Under the pieces are notes generated by a model, which saw only the letters and a list, made by a program, of their open reading frames with translations, made no database searches and was not told the DNA's origin. The translations under genes and the position numbers were made by a program. Shown in pieces: positions 1 to 13,132 of a DNA stretch of 25,081 nt. This DNA comes from Pigoraptor chileana (Eukaryota > Opisthokonta > Filasterea). The stretch spans positions 1-25,081 of the forward strand of contig CALSCR010003819.1 in NCBI GenBank assembly GCA_943704495.1, written 5' to 3'. Positions within the stretch are counted from its first letter, which is position 1. Every line of letters begins with the position of its first letter.

Positions 1-73
<73 letters not shown>

Positions 74-75
74 GT
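1..75. repeat. (TGTGTA)n microsatellite at window start
   Basis: About twelve near-perfect copies of a six-base TGTGTA unit run from the first base to about 75, then decay into mixed TG-rich sequence. The open frames across it are periodic Met-Cys or Tyr-Val strings and are not genes. The window also ends in a microsatellite, so this edge may be an assembly boundary. Confidence 0.95.
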
Positions 76-960
76 CTGTGTATGTTATGTGTCTCAGCTT
101 GTGTGTAAACCTCGTCGAGCAGAAGGAGTATGCGTCGATCTACACACACGATCGCACCTCATCCGTGGCCGATTCGCTGTCGAAGACAAAAATTTCTGAT
201 GCGGCAAGGGCGAAGGATGCGGAGCGGGAATCGGCCAAGTAAAAACAACAACCACAGCGCTCGTACCGTCACGTCGAGTCAGGCCTATCTGCCAAATGCT
301 ATTTGTCATTTGGCGCTCTCGGTTTTGTGATATGGTTGACTGATTTGTGTGCACTTGCGGCCTGTGCGTGCACACATGTGTGTATATACGCGTCTGCGTT
401 GTGTGTATGAAATTGGGTGGTGTATCACTGTGCTTGTTTGTTGGATGTTGTTTGCGTGCGGCGTATGCGTGGCAGTAGTGCCGTTTCTTCCATCCTTATG
501 CGTGCCTAATGTGTGTGACGCGCAAACATGCCTAATCTGTGTGCGTATGTGTGCAGTGTGGCCCCATAGGCGCTCCTCTTCTTTCTTGAGATGTTCCTCA
601 CTCAATGGTCGCTTCCCTCTGCTGCAAAAGCTGTAAATATTCTACCACAATTAACCTCGCTATCTATGTGTCAGTATAGCCAACCACCCGATGATCCGCA
701 CGTGCGTGTGCGTGTGCGTGTGCGTGCGTGTGTGTATATATGCTATTTAGTACCTATATAAATTGGAAGTACACCGGCGGACGGTGCGGCGCCAAACCAC
801 TCGATAAGGTCGACTTCACACGACGCCCACACAAAGACCCTGCACACACTCAGCCGATACCCCTCTAGGACACTTGTGCCCTGACGATTACAAGAAAGCA
901 TGGTAGTAATAAATAGCACAAAGCGCGCACACACATACCCACTATAATACAGTCACGCAT
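76..960. other. Gene-free stretch with TG-rich simple sequence
   Basis: I see no conserved protein, splice-compatible exon or RNA gene here. The sequence is TG-rich with short tracts such as the GTGCGT array near 701-738. It lies downstream of the 3' end of the F-box/LRR gene, which reads on the minus strand and stops at 961. The short open frames are low in complexity and rich in Cys, Val and His, as expected of translated TG repeats. Confidence 0.6.
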
Positions 961-2010
961 TCACACGTCCATGCACGCACGCACACACATACAACATCCA
1001 TTTTCGCGGCGAGTCCCATCCGGACAGGTGAGATGCGGCACGTGACCGAGGGCAGAGAGGTCCGTTACATTGGTATTAAACAGGTCCAAAAAGTGTGTGT
1101 TTCCAAGAGCAGACGAATCGTTCACCTTTGTTTCACCCAAGTCGAGCGTGTGAACGTGCGTAAGCGAGGATACCCTGACGACCTTTTTGCAGCTTCGTAA
1201 AAGAAGAGTGTGGACCCGCCCCAGTGCAGACACATTCCACACGTTCTTGCACCAGCTGAGATCGAGGTGGTGTACTCCACCAAGCGCCGAGACGTCGTCG
1301 ATGCCACGACAGTCGCTGAGGATGAGCGTATGCACGTGACCCAATGCAGACACGTCCTGGATCTCCCTACATCGACTCAGGTTCAACGTGTGCACGCGAC
1401 CCAGTGCAGACACATCCGTAACCAATTCGCAGTCGCTGAGATTCAGCCAATGCACGCGGCCCAGCGAAGATACATCAACCACTGAGCATGAGAAGTTGAG
1501 GTCCAGTGTGTGCACATCCGTCAGCGCCGAAACGTCTTCGAGATCGTCGCAGTCTCTCAGAAAAAGGGTATGAACGTGACCGAGGGCAGCTACATCATCC
1601 ACCGGCGTGGCACTTAAATTGAGAATGTGAACATTACCGAGTTGCGACGCATCGCTTGCCATCGTCTCTTCAAGATCCAGTGAAAATACGTCGGCGAACG
1701 CGGCAACGTCGCCGAGCGTGAGACTCAAGTCAGCGCCACTCATGTTAATCTCCAATCGATCAATGGGAAGCGTTTCCCGAACCAACAGCCGGAAATTGGA
1801 CTCGCTGTAGTACCGCATAGATGGCTCTCTCCTCAACGAGAAAGTTCGCGTGTGCAAGAAGAGCTGACGAAGGCGTGCGCTGACTTGCGACACGGATGCA
1901 ATGTCAACCGAGCCGAGGTGACGGGCGATGTCCATTGCTATTACTTCATTGGGGAGAGAAAGAAGTCCCGGAGCTGATGCCACTGAATCGCATCGCGTGA
2001 AGTCCGCCAT
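961..2010 (-). CDS. F-box protein with about 11 short 20-residue leucine-rich repeats
   Basis: Single-exon gene of 349 aa. The frame stays open to 2040, but the first true ATG is at 2010. Residues about 18-52 form an F-box (LPNEVIAMDIARHL, then VSQVSARLRQLF), the motif that binds Skp1 in SCF ubiquitin ligases. From about residue 105 to 330 there are eleven full repeats of 19-20 residues and one partial repeat, with consensus LGxVHTLxLSxCxxxxDVSA; this makes a curved solenoid, the usual substrate-binding part of an F-box/LRR protein. The DNA shows the same 60-bp period, with recurring TGCAGACAC blocks near 1222, 1342 and 1402. The last ~15 residues (Cys/Val/Arg-rich) come from TG-repeat DNA and may be a recent tail. 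Function is inferred from architecture; the substrate is unknown. The next gene upstream on the same strand is also an F-box gene. Confidence 0.85.
   Translation of the reverse strand: MADFTRCDSVASAPGLLSLPNEVIAMDIARHLGSVDIASVSQVSARLRQLFLHTRTFSLRREPSMRYYSESNFRLLVRETLPIDRLEINMSGADLSLTLGDVAAFADVFSLDLEETMASDASQLGNVHILNLSATPVDDVAALGHVHTLFLRDCDDLEDVSALTDVHTLDLNFSCSVVDVSSLGRVHWLNLSDCELVTDVSALGRVHTLNLSRCREIQDVSALGHVHTLILSDCRGIDDVSALGGVHHLDLSWCKNVWNVSALGRVHTLLLRSCKKVVRVSSLTHVHTLDLGETKVNDSSALGNTHFLDLFNTNVTDLSALGHVPHLTCPDGTRRENGCCMCVRACMDV
1030..1690 (-). repeat. 60-bp tandem coding repeat (LRR units)
   Basis: Each repeat unit is one leucine-rich repeat of the F-box/LRR gene. Most units are exactly 60 bp (20 codons); the first and the last two full units are 57 bp (19 codons). 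Central units are the most alike and edge units are more diverged, as expected of growth by unequal exchange inside the array. Confidence 0.8.
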
Positions 2011-2179
2011 GACGACACTCGAACCACGCACACCACGCAAGCGTCAACCAAAAACTACGTTACGTAGCAGATGTCAAATATTATACTTGAAGATCATGTT
2101 CTTTGTTCCCGATTACTTCAGTTGCGATCATGAAACTGCGAAAGCCATTCCGTCGATGTGATGTGCGTGTGTGTGTGTG

Positions 2180-2211
<32 letters not shown>

Positions 2212-2475
2212 TGTATGCTGGACCGGTTAATATCAGTGACGCCAATTTTGTCACTATGTCAGACTTGATCACCTCCTATTCTCAATTTATCAGGAGTCTT
2301 GGTTAGAGTGGGGTTTAGCATTCCCATTCTAAGTTACGTTCTTAGCAGCTACCCGCACTACTTGTGGACGTCAAAGTCCGGACGATCAGCCGACGAACGA
2401 CAAGCCGTAAGCGCACCGCACACGGGGCATTAAAAACACAGCACAGAGAGGAAGGGTATATTGCAAACAGCCATA
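2011..2475. other. Intergenic region with (GT)n tract
   Basis: This is the spacer between two minus-strand genes. It is the likely promoter and 5' leader of the F-box/LRR gene and the 3' flank of the F-box/MYND gene. An interrupted GT microsatellite lies at about 2162-2212. No exon or RNA gene was recognised. Confidence 0.6.
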
Positions 2476-5123
<2,648 letters not shown>

Positions 5124-5705
5124 TTTTCGATTCACGCACAGCATGAGCACATGAGTGTGTGTGTATGTAAACGGTTCGGCTTCTGTTGAGGACAGTTTGT
5201 AATCTCTTAAACGATGCACGCAGCCTTTCAAGTCCATGCACAGTCGGTCTCACTCATGCACTAAGTTGAGGCAACAGTACCGGCCTTAGTCGGACCAGAG
5301 GTACCATCAATTTGAACTAATCCCACTAAAAGTGACAAAATGCAATCATGGTTTCAGATTAATTGCACCGATCGACTGGTGTCTGGACACAGGCACGAGG
5401 AATTGGAAACGCCGACACGTGCACAAAGTCGCGCAGGTGAGGAGAGGTCACGGAGGATCCCTGTTGGACGGAGACGATTCGTTTGTCACTATCTCTACAT
5501 ATGTGTCCGATGGTGAGAAAGAAGCAACAGCAAATACACGTGCGGATGATCCATTTAGACGTAAGTTAGACTCGACGGCTTTTAACTCAGTCGTGAAGGG
5601 AGTTGATCCACGAGCTCAAAACAACTCGCCCAAGCGTGCGTCGTCGGGGCGGCGATCCCGTGTCCCCAGGGACTTTTTGCGGAGGAGGCAAAACCATACG
5701 CAAAC
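5124..5705. promoter_or_regulatory. Head-to-head promoter region of the F-box/MYND gene and DHX37
   Basis: The region separates two divergent start codons and so should hold both promoters; no TATA or other clear element was recognised. A GTAAGT at 5561 and a pyrimidine-rich CCCCAG ending at 5669 could bound a 109-nt intron in the DHX37 5' leader, but nothing at protein level tests this. A 135-codon open frame overlapping the DHX37 start shows no family resemblance. Confidence 0.45.
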
Positions 5706-8700
5706 ATGGGGCGAAAGATTAAGAAAAGTGAGATTGTGAAAAAGGACAAACACACAGCAAACGCCGAGTCGAACGCAGCGCATGATGCGGCAAAGAGTGT
5801 TCTTTCGAAAGAGCTTCTTGCGGAAGATGACTATGCATACGGGCACGGAGGTGCAAGCAATGCTGCCGTGCTTCCATCAAAGAGGAAGGCGGATGATGAT
5901 GACGATGGCGATGATGCCGTGGAACAGGAGCCTAAGCGGCGGAAGCTGACGGCCAAGCGGCGTAAGCAGCTCGAGAGGGTCGTCGCTAAAAAGAAAAAGA
6001 AGGCGATCCGCGCCGACTTGCTCGAATCACTCGCCAAAAGCGCGTTGGACCCTTCGCAGATGGCGATGCTGCGACCGACAGCACGACTTGGGCAGGGAAA
6101 GGAGACCGCCAAGGACAGGATGCGCCGGCGGTTGCAGGAGGAACGGGCGGGAATTGCGGGCGATGACGATCAGAGTCGGCTGTACAAGAAGCACACCGGC
6201 CCTATCGTGTACGAGGATGTTGGCATCCCGGGCACGAAAAAGAAGAGCGCAGGGGACGATGCATCCTCTGACGGATCAGATTCGTCTGGAGATGAGGAAA
6301 GTGGAAACGACGAAGACGCCATGGAGGTTGATGTTGCGGATGGGAAGGGAGGCGCGAAGGGCGACAAAGTGACGCCGGCTGCGGAGGTATATCCGACCGG
6401 AGAGATGGCGGCGCGGACTGCGGCGGCGCGAAATGAGAGGCCGGTGCGCACACCAATCACGGCAGAAGACCGCATCAAGGCATTTTACGTCAACGTGAAG
6501 CGTGATGCAAAGGTGTGCAAATGATGTTTTTTGATGTTTATTTTGTTGTCGTATTGCCAGCTGTTGTTGTTTGTGTTTCTTTGGTGCCGAATCAGTTGGC
6601 GCCATTGTGAGTTCGTTGTTGCTCGCTGCTGTCTGGCGCCTGCGCGTGTTCTGTGTGTGTATGTGTGCTTTGCAATTGCTGTATTGCAACATTCTGCTAC
6701 CTCTCTCACTCTTGCTCTCTCTGTTTCGTGCTCTGTAAGACGAGTCGATGACACCAACTTGAATTCTACAATCTTAAAACATTGGCTCCAATCCAACTGT
6801 CTTTCCCGCAACGAGAGGGGATTTCCAAAGTTGATGCTGTGCTGTGTGTGCATCTGCTCTGTGAAAAAAACGCCTTGGTGTTAACGGTGTGTTTGTCGCA
6901 AAAAACACAGGTGCAAGAGGGCCGCCTGCAACTTCCCATACTCGCCGAGGAACAGCGCATTATGGAAGCCATTCGGGAGAACGATGTGGTTGTCATTTGT
7001 GGAGAGACGGGAAGTGGAAAAACAACACAGGTGGGCGGGAGGATATGCATGTACACACATACATGCCCTCGAGTGTGTGGTGTGGTGTGGGCGGGAGGAT
7101 GCACGTGTCCTTGAGAGTAGTGTGGGCGGCAGGATGTGCGCACACACGTACATGTCCATGAGCGTACATGTCCATGAGTGTGTGGTGTGGGCGGCAGGAT
7201 GTGCGCACACATACATGCCGTTGAGTGTGTGGTCGAGTTGGCTTGGAGTGCTGGGTTGCATCTTGGATGATTGGCTTAGAAAGTGGAGACTCGAAATTGC
7301 AAGCAGTCTGCTCAGTTGGCTTCACATGATGATATGGTATTTGTGTTCGGAGACAACTTTGGGTGAATTAGGAATTGGATGGCTAATGCGGTCTTGCGTT
7401 GCACAAAAAAACACAAATATCACGCGGACAGGTCCCTCAATTTCTGTACGAAGCCGGATATGGCAGTCTCTCTCCCGAATCGCCACACAAGGGAATGATA
7501 GGCATCACTGAGCCGCGCCGAGTTGCCGCAATTAGTATGGCGGGGCGCGTGGCAAAGGAGCTCAACCTTCCACAAAAGGAAGTCTCTTATCAGATTAGGT
7601 GGGTCCGTGCACTTTTTTTGTATGGTGGTTTTGTTGTTGTGATGTGTATGAGTGGGTGAGATGTATTGAATGTGTGAGTGCGAGTGTGCGAGTGTGCTGT
7701 ATGTTGACAGAGTAGATGCTGTGCGGGAATGCGTTGTCATACCATTGTACGCGTCCGTGTTCTGCCCTCACACCATCACACCATCAATACCCTTCGCCGC
7801 CTTCTCCTCTCATTATCATCGATGAAACAGGTACGAGGCGACGGCCGGTGCGTCGACGTCGATTAAGTTCATGACGGATGGTGTGCTTCTGAAGGAAATC
7901 GAGTCTGACTTTCTCCTCCAAAAGTACTCTGCCATCATCATTGACGAAGCGCACGAACGCAGCGTAAACACTGACGTCCTCATCGGTCTCCTCTCTCGCA
8001 TCGTCCCGCTCCGCGCCAAACTTTGTGCGGAGGACAAGCGGCGACAGGCAGACCTTGCCGTGCAGCTGCAGAAGGAAAAGGAGGCGAAGGACAAGGAGGC
8101 ACTCAGGGCGGCGGCGGCGGTTTTCCGCGGGAAGCCAAGCGACAAGCCCAAGCACAGTCAGGGAAATGTCATTACGGGAGGTAACAGCGTCAATACGAGT
8201 ACCGCGGGCGCACCCACGACCGCGTCCGTACAGCCGCTTAAGCTTATTATCATGTCCGCCACGCTGCGGGTGGAAGATTTCGCTGGTAACCGCGGGCTGT
8301 TTCCGACGCCGCCGCCCGTGATATCTGTCGACGCCCGCCAGCATCCGGTGACTGTGCACTTCAACAAGAGGACAGAACTCGTCGACTACACGGAGGAAGC
8401 ATTCAAGAAGGTGTGCCATGCCTCGCCAATTTTGTTGATTGTGTGTGTGATTGTGTCTGTGTTTGCACATGTGAATTCATTGCCATGTTTGGGTTTGGTG
8501 GATTTATGATTCAGTGGGGAGGGTTGTTTTGCGAGCGTTGAGAATGTTTTATGCGTGTGCCGTTGTGCGTGAGAAACATGGACAATTTCTGACTCATGAT
8601 CCGATGTGTTGATCCGCACCCAGGTGTGCAAAATTCACAAGAAGCTTCCCGCTGGCGGCGTCCTTGTTTTTGTCACGGGACAAAACGAAGTCAACACTCT

Positions 8701-10780
8701 CTGTCGCAAGCTGCGCCAACGCTTTCCCCCGAAGCAAGTGTTGCATGCGTCGTCGAAATTGCACGGAAAGAAGCCCGCCGCACCGGCAAAGATTGATCTT
8801 GACAGCTTCTCTGTGAAGCCCACTCCTCGTTCCGTCACGGCCGCCTCGTCTTCGTTTGGGGATGACTCTGGCGGTCTTCTCGACGATATGGACGCCGACG
8901 CCGACCTTGACGTTCTTGGAGACGAGGATGACTTCACTGCTGCAGGTGACGCAGCCGCGGACGATTATTCCGACGACGACAGCGATGCATCTGCGAGTGA
9001 GGAGGAAGTGGAGGGTGGTGCCGCCCCGGATGCAGAGGAGGACGGTCCGTGGGGACATGACGACGGCAGCAATGTGTTGGTGCGCGGGGGTCCCCTCTTC
9101 GTTCTCCCTCTTTACTCGATCCTGCCAAGCGCACAGCAGATGAAGGTGTTTGATGCGCCGCCGCCCGGGAAACGGCTTGTTGTCGTCGCAACGAACGTCG
9201 CGGAAACCTCGCTCACCATTCCGAACATTCGCTATGTCGTCGACACTGGACGCGTGAAGCAGCGCCTGCACGATGCACGCACGGGAATAGCAAGCTTTGA
9301 GATTGGATGGACGTCACGTGCGTCGGCGGACCAGCGTGCCGGTCGTGCCGGGCGCACAGGCCCTGGCCACTGCTATCGCCTCTATTCAAGCGCCGTCTTT
9401 GGCAACCAGTTTCAGCAATTTTCCGATCCGGAAATACTGCGCATGCCCATAGACGGCCTTGTGTTGCAGATGAGGGCCATGGGCATTGACAATCCCATCG
9501 GTTTTCCCTTTCCGACGCCGCCGGAAAAAGACGCACTGATTGCTGCAGACAATCTCCTCCGCACGCTCGGCGCCATTGATTCGATGAACGGTAGAGTGAC
9601 GGATGTGGGACGCCGCATGGCAAAGTTTCCTCTTGCGCCACGCTATTCTCGCATGGTTGCAACTGGACTGGAGGATGGGCTAGTTGCACACGTGATCGCA
9701 ATGGTGGCAGCGCTGACTGTCGGCGAGATTTACGCTTACGATTCCAACGACGCCGAGGCTGAAGCTGCGATGGATGACGCTGACGACGACGAAGTCGTAA
9801 TTCGGAAGAGGCGTCTCGGTGCTGCGGCAAAAGCGAGGGCAAAGTTTGCGACGGAAGGAACAGATAGCGACGTGCTTGGTATGCTCCGGGCGGTGGGCGC
9901 GTGGGAGTATTCCGGCGGAACCGAAGAGTTTTGTGGACAAAACGGCCTGCGACACAAGGCGATGGTCGAAATTCGAAAGCTTCGACGACAACTGACGGAC
10001 ATTTCCAACGAAGTGTCTTTGTCACCGTCGGCGCAGCTGGTGGACCTCGACCCGAAGATGAAGCCCCCGACGCAAAAACAAATGTGCGAGTTGCGAAAAG
10101 TTATTCTCGCAGGGTTTGGTGATCGCGTTGCAAAGAGAGCGCCGCCGTCGGACGCCGATGGCAAGCGGCCGGCGTACCACAGCGTTGCGGCAGAAGAGCG
10201 TGTGTACATACACCCGTCCTCTTCTCTCCTTCGCGCGTCCCCAGAGATGATCGTCTACCACGAGATCATCGAGACGACGAGGCCATACATGCGACTCATC
10301 ACCAAGATTGATCCGCTGTGGCTGGCGTCTATTGTGCCATCAGTGTGCACATTCGGCAAGCCACTCGAGAACCCCGCGCCCATGTACGATGCTGCCACAG
10401 ATCGACTCCGCTGTCACATTGGTGGCACGTATGGTCCGCATCTGTGGCCACTTCCCGCGCAGGCGATGGATTATCCGCCATGCGCAGACCGCTACAAGTG
10501 GTTTGCGCGGTTTCTGCTCGAGGGAAAAATAGTCCCGGCGCTTGGAGAGTTTACTGACAAGCTGCTGAGCCAGCCGATTGTGATGAACAAGGGGTGGGCG
10601 CAGGAACGCATTGCGGCCATCCTGCAGGTGCTTGTGGACGCCGGCGTGCACACGAAGGCAGGTCTTGTCGCAAAGTGGAAGGAGGATCCACGGTATCTGC
10701 TGCAGGCGTACTCGCTGTGGGTCAACCGTGGATACCACGCACAGCTGCTGGCAATATGGCCGCCTGTAGAGTCAAAGTGA
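5706..10780 (+). CDS. DHX37: DEAH-box RNA helicase DHX37/Dhr1 (five exons)
   Basis: Exons 5706-6512, 6911-7030, 7432-7598, 7831-8410 and 8624-10780 join to 1,276 aa, close to yeast Dhr1/Ecm16. The known role is in the nucleolar SSU processome, where the ATPase displaces U3 snoRNA from pre-18S rRNA. Visible motifs: GETGSGKT (300-307), TEPRR (335-339), DEAH (403-406), SAT (507-509), VFVTGQ (573-578), TNVAETS (748-754) and [12 protein letters not shown] (795-806). The winged-helix/ratchet and OB-fold regions follow, and the end (IWPPVESK) matches the family. The N-terminal 269 residues are a basic/acidic linker typical of Dhr1 ([10 protein letters not shown], then a Lys-rich helix). Two insertions stand out: about 70 charged and Ser/Thr-rich residues between DEAH and SAT (about 428-500), and a very acidic stretch at about 631-704; the second also exists in the human protein. 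All four introns sit at AG/GT proto-splice sites. The gene is divergent from the F-box/MYND gene and convergent with the RNF212-like gene. Confidence 0.97.
7031..7232 (+). repeat. Minisatellite filling the 5' half of DHX37 intron 2
   Basis: Four imperfect copies begin at 7031, 7087, 7122 and 7187, each opening with GTGGGCGG(G/C)AGGAT and continuing into a CACACATACATG-like segment that ends in GAGTGTGTGGT. Unit length varies from about 35 to 65 bp. The first copy starts exactly on the splice donor, so the donor sequence itself is repeated three more times downstream. Confidence 0.85.
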
Positions 10781-11120
10781 TATCCCGTTGCGGATCGATG
10801 CAGATGGGGAGTGCATGTGCCTGTGCTTGTGTGTGTGTATTGTGTATGCGTGCGTGCGTCTGTCTGTGTGCGTGCGCGTGCGTGTTTGATCTGGACTAGG
10901 CATCCAAATACACGCGGGTCTAATTACCATGACAACAGGTGAATTCACCCGGCAGGGAGTCTGTGAACCTGCTGTATTGAGGGTCCAAGCTCTCACAAAA
11001 TGAATTCCGGTGGCCTTTTTAATTTAACAGATACTCACAGCATTACACTACACACACATTCACACACATACACATGTAAAAGAATTCTCGTCCATGACTC
11101 TACGCGAAAAAGAAAAACGC
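10781..11120. other. Tail-to-tail region between DHX37 and the RNF212-like gene
   Basis: This 340-bp spacer must hold the 3' untranslated regions of both convergent genes. It contains TG-rich sequence (10815-10888) and a CA-rich tract near 11047-11072. No canonical AATAAA was seen on either strand in a convincing place. Confidence 0.6.
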
Positions 11121-13132
11121 CTATCGGCGGGCTGTTGTTGGGCGCGGGGTCATGACTGGCGTGGACATGGCGGGAAGGCGTCCCGGCTGATTGCCCACAT
11201 ACACCATTTGGACCATTCGCTTTGCATTGGGATCCCACTGAGGCGTGCGGAGGGGCGACGAGGATGAGTGTGGCGATGCACCGGGCGGTGGGCCGCGGGG
11301 GGCTGGCTTTTGCATGCCAGGAGTGCCCATCATGGGCGTCTGGAAGCCAGTGGTCGTCGCGGTTGCTGGTCTCGTGGGTGCGGCGTGCGTGTTGTGTGTT
11401 TGCCCCACCCGCTGTGCAGGTGTGGCAGAAGACCTGTAAGAGCATGAAAGAATGTCAATTGCATGTGTGAAAGGAATGGGCGGCCAAAATGGGATGCAGA
11501 CACAGTCACACTGACCAGAGAGCGCTTCTTCTTTTTCTTCTTACAAGCACACTTACGGGGGAATCTGTCCGCTCGCAAACGTTCCCATCATTCCTTTTTG
11601 GGGAGGTGTCCGCTGCGACAGCCTTGCGGGTGGCGCCGGTGTAGATGCGGGCGTCTGTGTGGCCACAGCAAGTGGATTTATTGGGTGTGTTATGGATCGG
11701 CTGAATTGTGGCACACTCTGACCACGTTGCTTCGGCAGGTGTTGAGCAAACCGAGCGACACACGACTGACCATGTGGGGCGAGGACCGGTGCGACAGTCC
11801 GCCTGGGGTACTCGGGGGCGTCCGCCGAGGCATCCCGTTCTGTGCGGAATGCGGCGACCTGGTAGGAAAAAGTGATCTTATCAGTCAGCCAACACATTGA
11901 GGTATTGCCCCCAAACTGCTTGCGGAACAGCACGTGGCTGACATGAGAAGCATAAATGGGCAGACAGCAGTTTACCTTCCATTCGGCACGCTCTCCGGTC
12001 TCCCTGGTCCCTGGAAAGTACCACCCCCCGTATGTCGACTGTCGCCACAAATTAATAGAGATGGTTTAACCAAGTAGTATTCCTTGTGCAGTGCCTCACT
12101 GACATTCATGGCATACATCCCAGAGTACTTACTCGGATCGTTGGGGGAATTGGGCGCCAAACATGGCGGGGGTGATAAGCACAACACCGTTGTTGCCCAC
12201 AGAATGTGCCAAAGGCGACTGCGAGCGGCTGGATGTCCCGCCGACACCTCCGCCGCCACCGCCGCCGTGATGGAGTCTGTGCCGCAATTGGCTCGTCTCT
12301 TCACGTAGCACCTTGTTCTCCCTTGTGTTGTTGCATCGCGCCGATCGGGAAAAGTGTTCCAGTGTCACACCCGACTAAAATTCAGCACAGAAAATCAAAT
12401 GTTGCCCTCCAAAGAACGCAACAAAAGCAGACAAACAGAGCAGCAGGAATTTAAAACGGTCACAGAAACCTCTCGAGATCTTGCGCCCGGGAGAGCTGTG
12501 CCTTTACATTCTCGATTGTTTGCTCCAGTTTTGAGCACCGTGTCTTGTAGTGAGACAAAGCCTGGGATCGCTCGTAATATTGGTTCGAGAGTTATGAGCC
12601 GAGGCAAGCAAGCAGGTAGTCATAGAGCGCAAGGTGATTGCCATACCATGCGATAATGGTTGCATTGGAACTCAATGACTTCAGTTGCGCGCCCAAGCGA
12701 CTCCTCAAGAAGGCGGGAAGGATCCGTAAAGAACTTGAGAACGTCCGGCTTAAGCTGTGCAAATCCTCAGAAGCAGCAGCAGTCAAATTCAAGCACATAA
12801 CTATGGACGAGAATGTTTCTACAATTCTCGGCACGGGACATGCCTGATTGCTTAGGGGAAGATAGCTGCATCCGCTTGTACACGAGGGACAGGACTTCGT
12901 GAAGGCCTCGTTCTCGTCGGTAACTGCAAAGGCATTCTTGTATGATATAAGAAATATATTCAAATATCAAGTGGATGCTGACAATATTGAAAGTCGGTAT
13001 ACCTCGACGGAGACAAGATTCGCAGATAACGTGTCCACAGCTGGTCAACAAGAAGGTGAGCGGTTTGCCATCCGTTGAAGAAGACGATTCTTGAAGTCCC
13101 AGGTAGCAAAGATTACAGTGCACCCACTCCAT
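11121..13132 (-). CDS. RNF212/Zip3/ZHP-type meiotic RING protein (nine exons)
   Basis: Exons: 13132-13003, 12923-12844, 12754-12647, 12561-12470, 12321-12133, 12038-11976, 11858-11771, about 11729-11557 and 11433-11121, about 411 aa. The N-terminus MEWVHCNLC is typical of the RNF212/Zip3 family, SUMO/ubiquitin-type RING ligases that mark crossover sites on meiotic chromosomes. The RING ligands are C6, C9, C32, H34, C37, C40, C55 and C58. After it comes the family segment LPLSNQLKPDVLKFFTDPSR and a coiled coil (IEFQCNHYRMALSHYKTR through ENKVLREETSQLRHRL, to about residue 157), then a seven-Gly run and a long Ser/Thr/Pro-rich tail, also typical. Every splice join is phase-consistent and restores family sequence. 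Odd points: intron 2 appears to be GC-AG (CAG/GCATGT), and intron 7 is very short (41 or 53 nt, acceptor uncertain). The start at 13132 is the only ATG before the RING. RNF212 rather than HEI10 is favoured by the CNLC...CGHVIC spacing. Confidence 0.85.

Noticed and set aside
1030-1690. Regular 60-bp spacing considered as a CRISPR-like array
   Set aside because: The units are translated leucine-rich repeats with codon-level conservation in a eukaryotic F-box gene.
5332-5739. A 135-codon open frame upstream of DHX37
   Set aside because: No family resemblance, it begins with a non-ATG codon and overlaps the DHX37 start in another frame; it is more likely 5' leader sequence.
9213-10025. A 270-codon minus-strand open frame
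   Set aside because: It is a shadow of DHX37 exon 5, where the plus frame carries helicase motifs V and VI.
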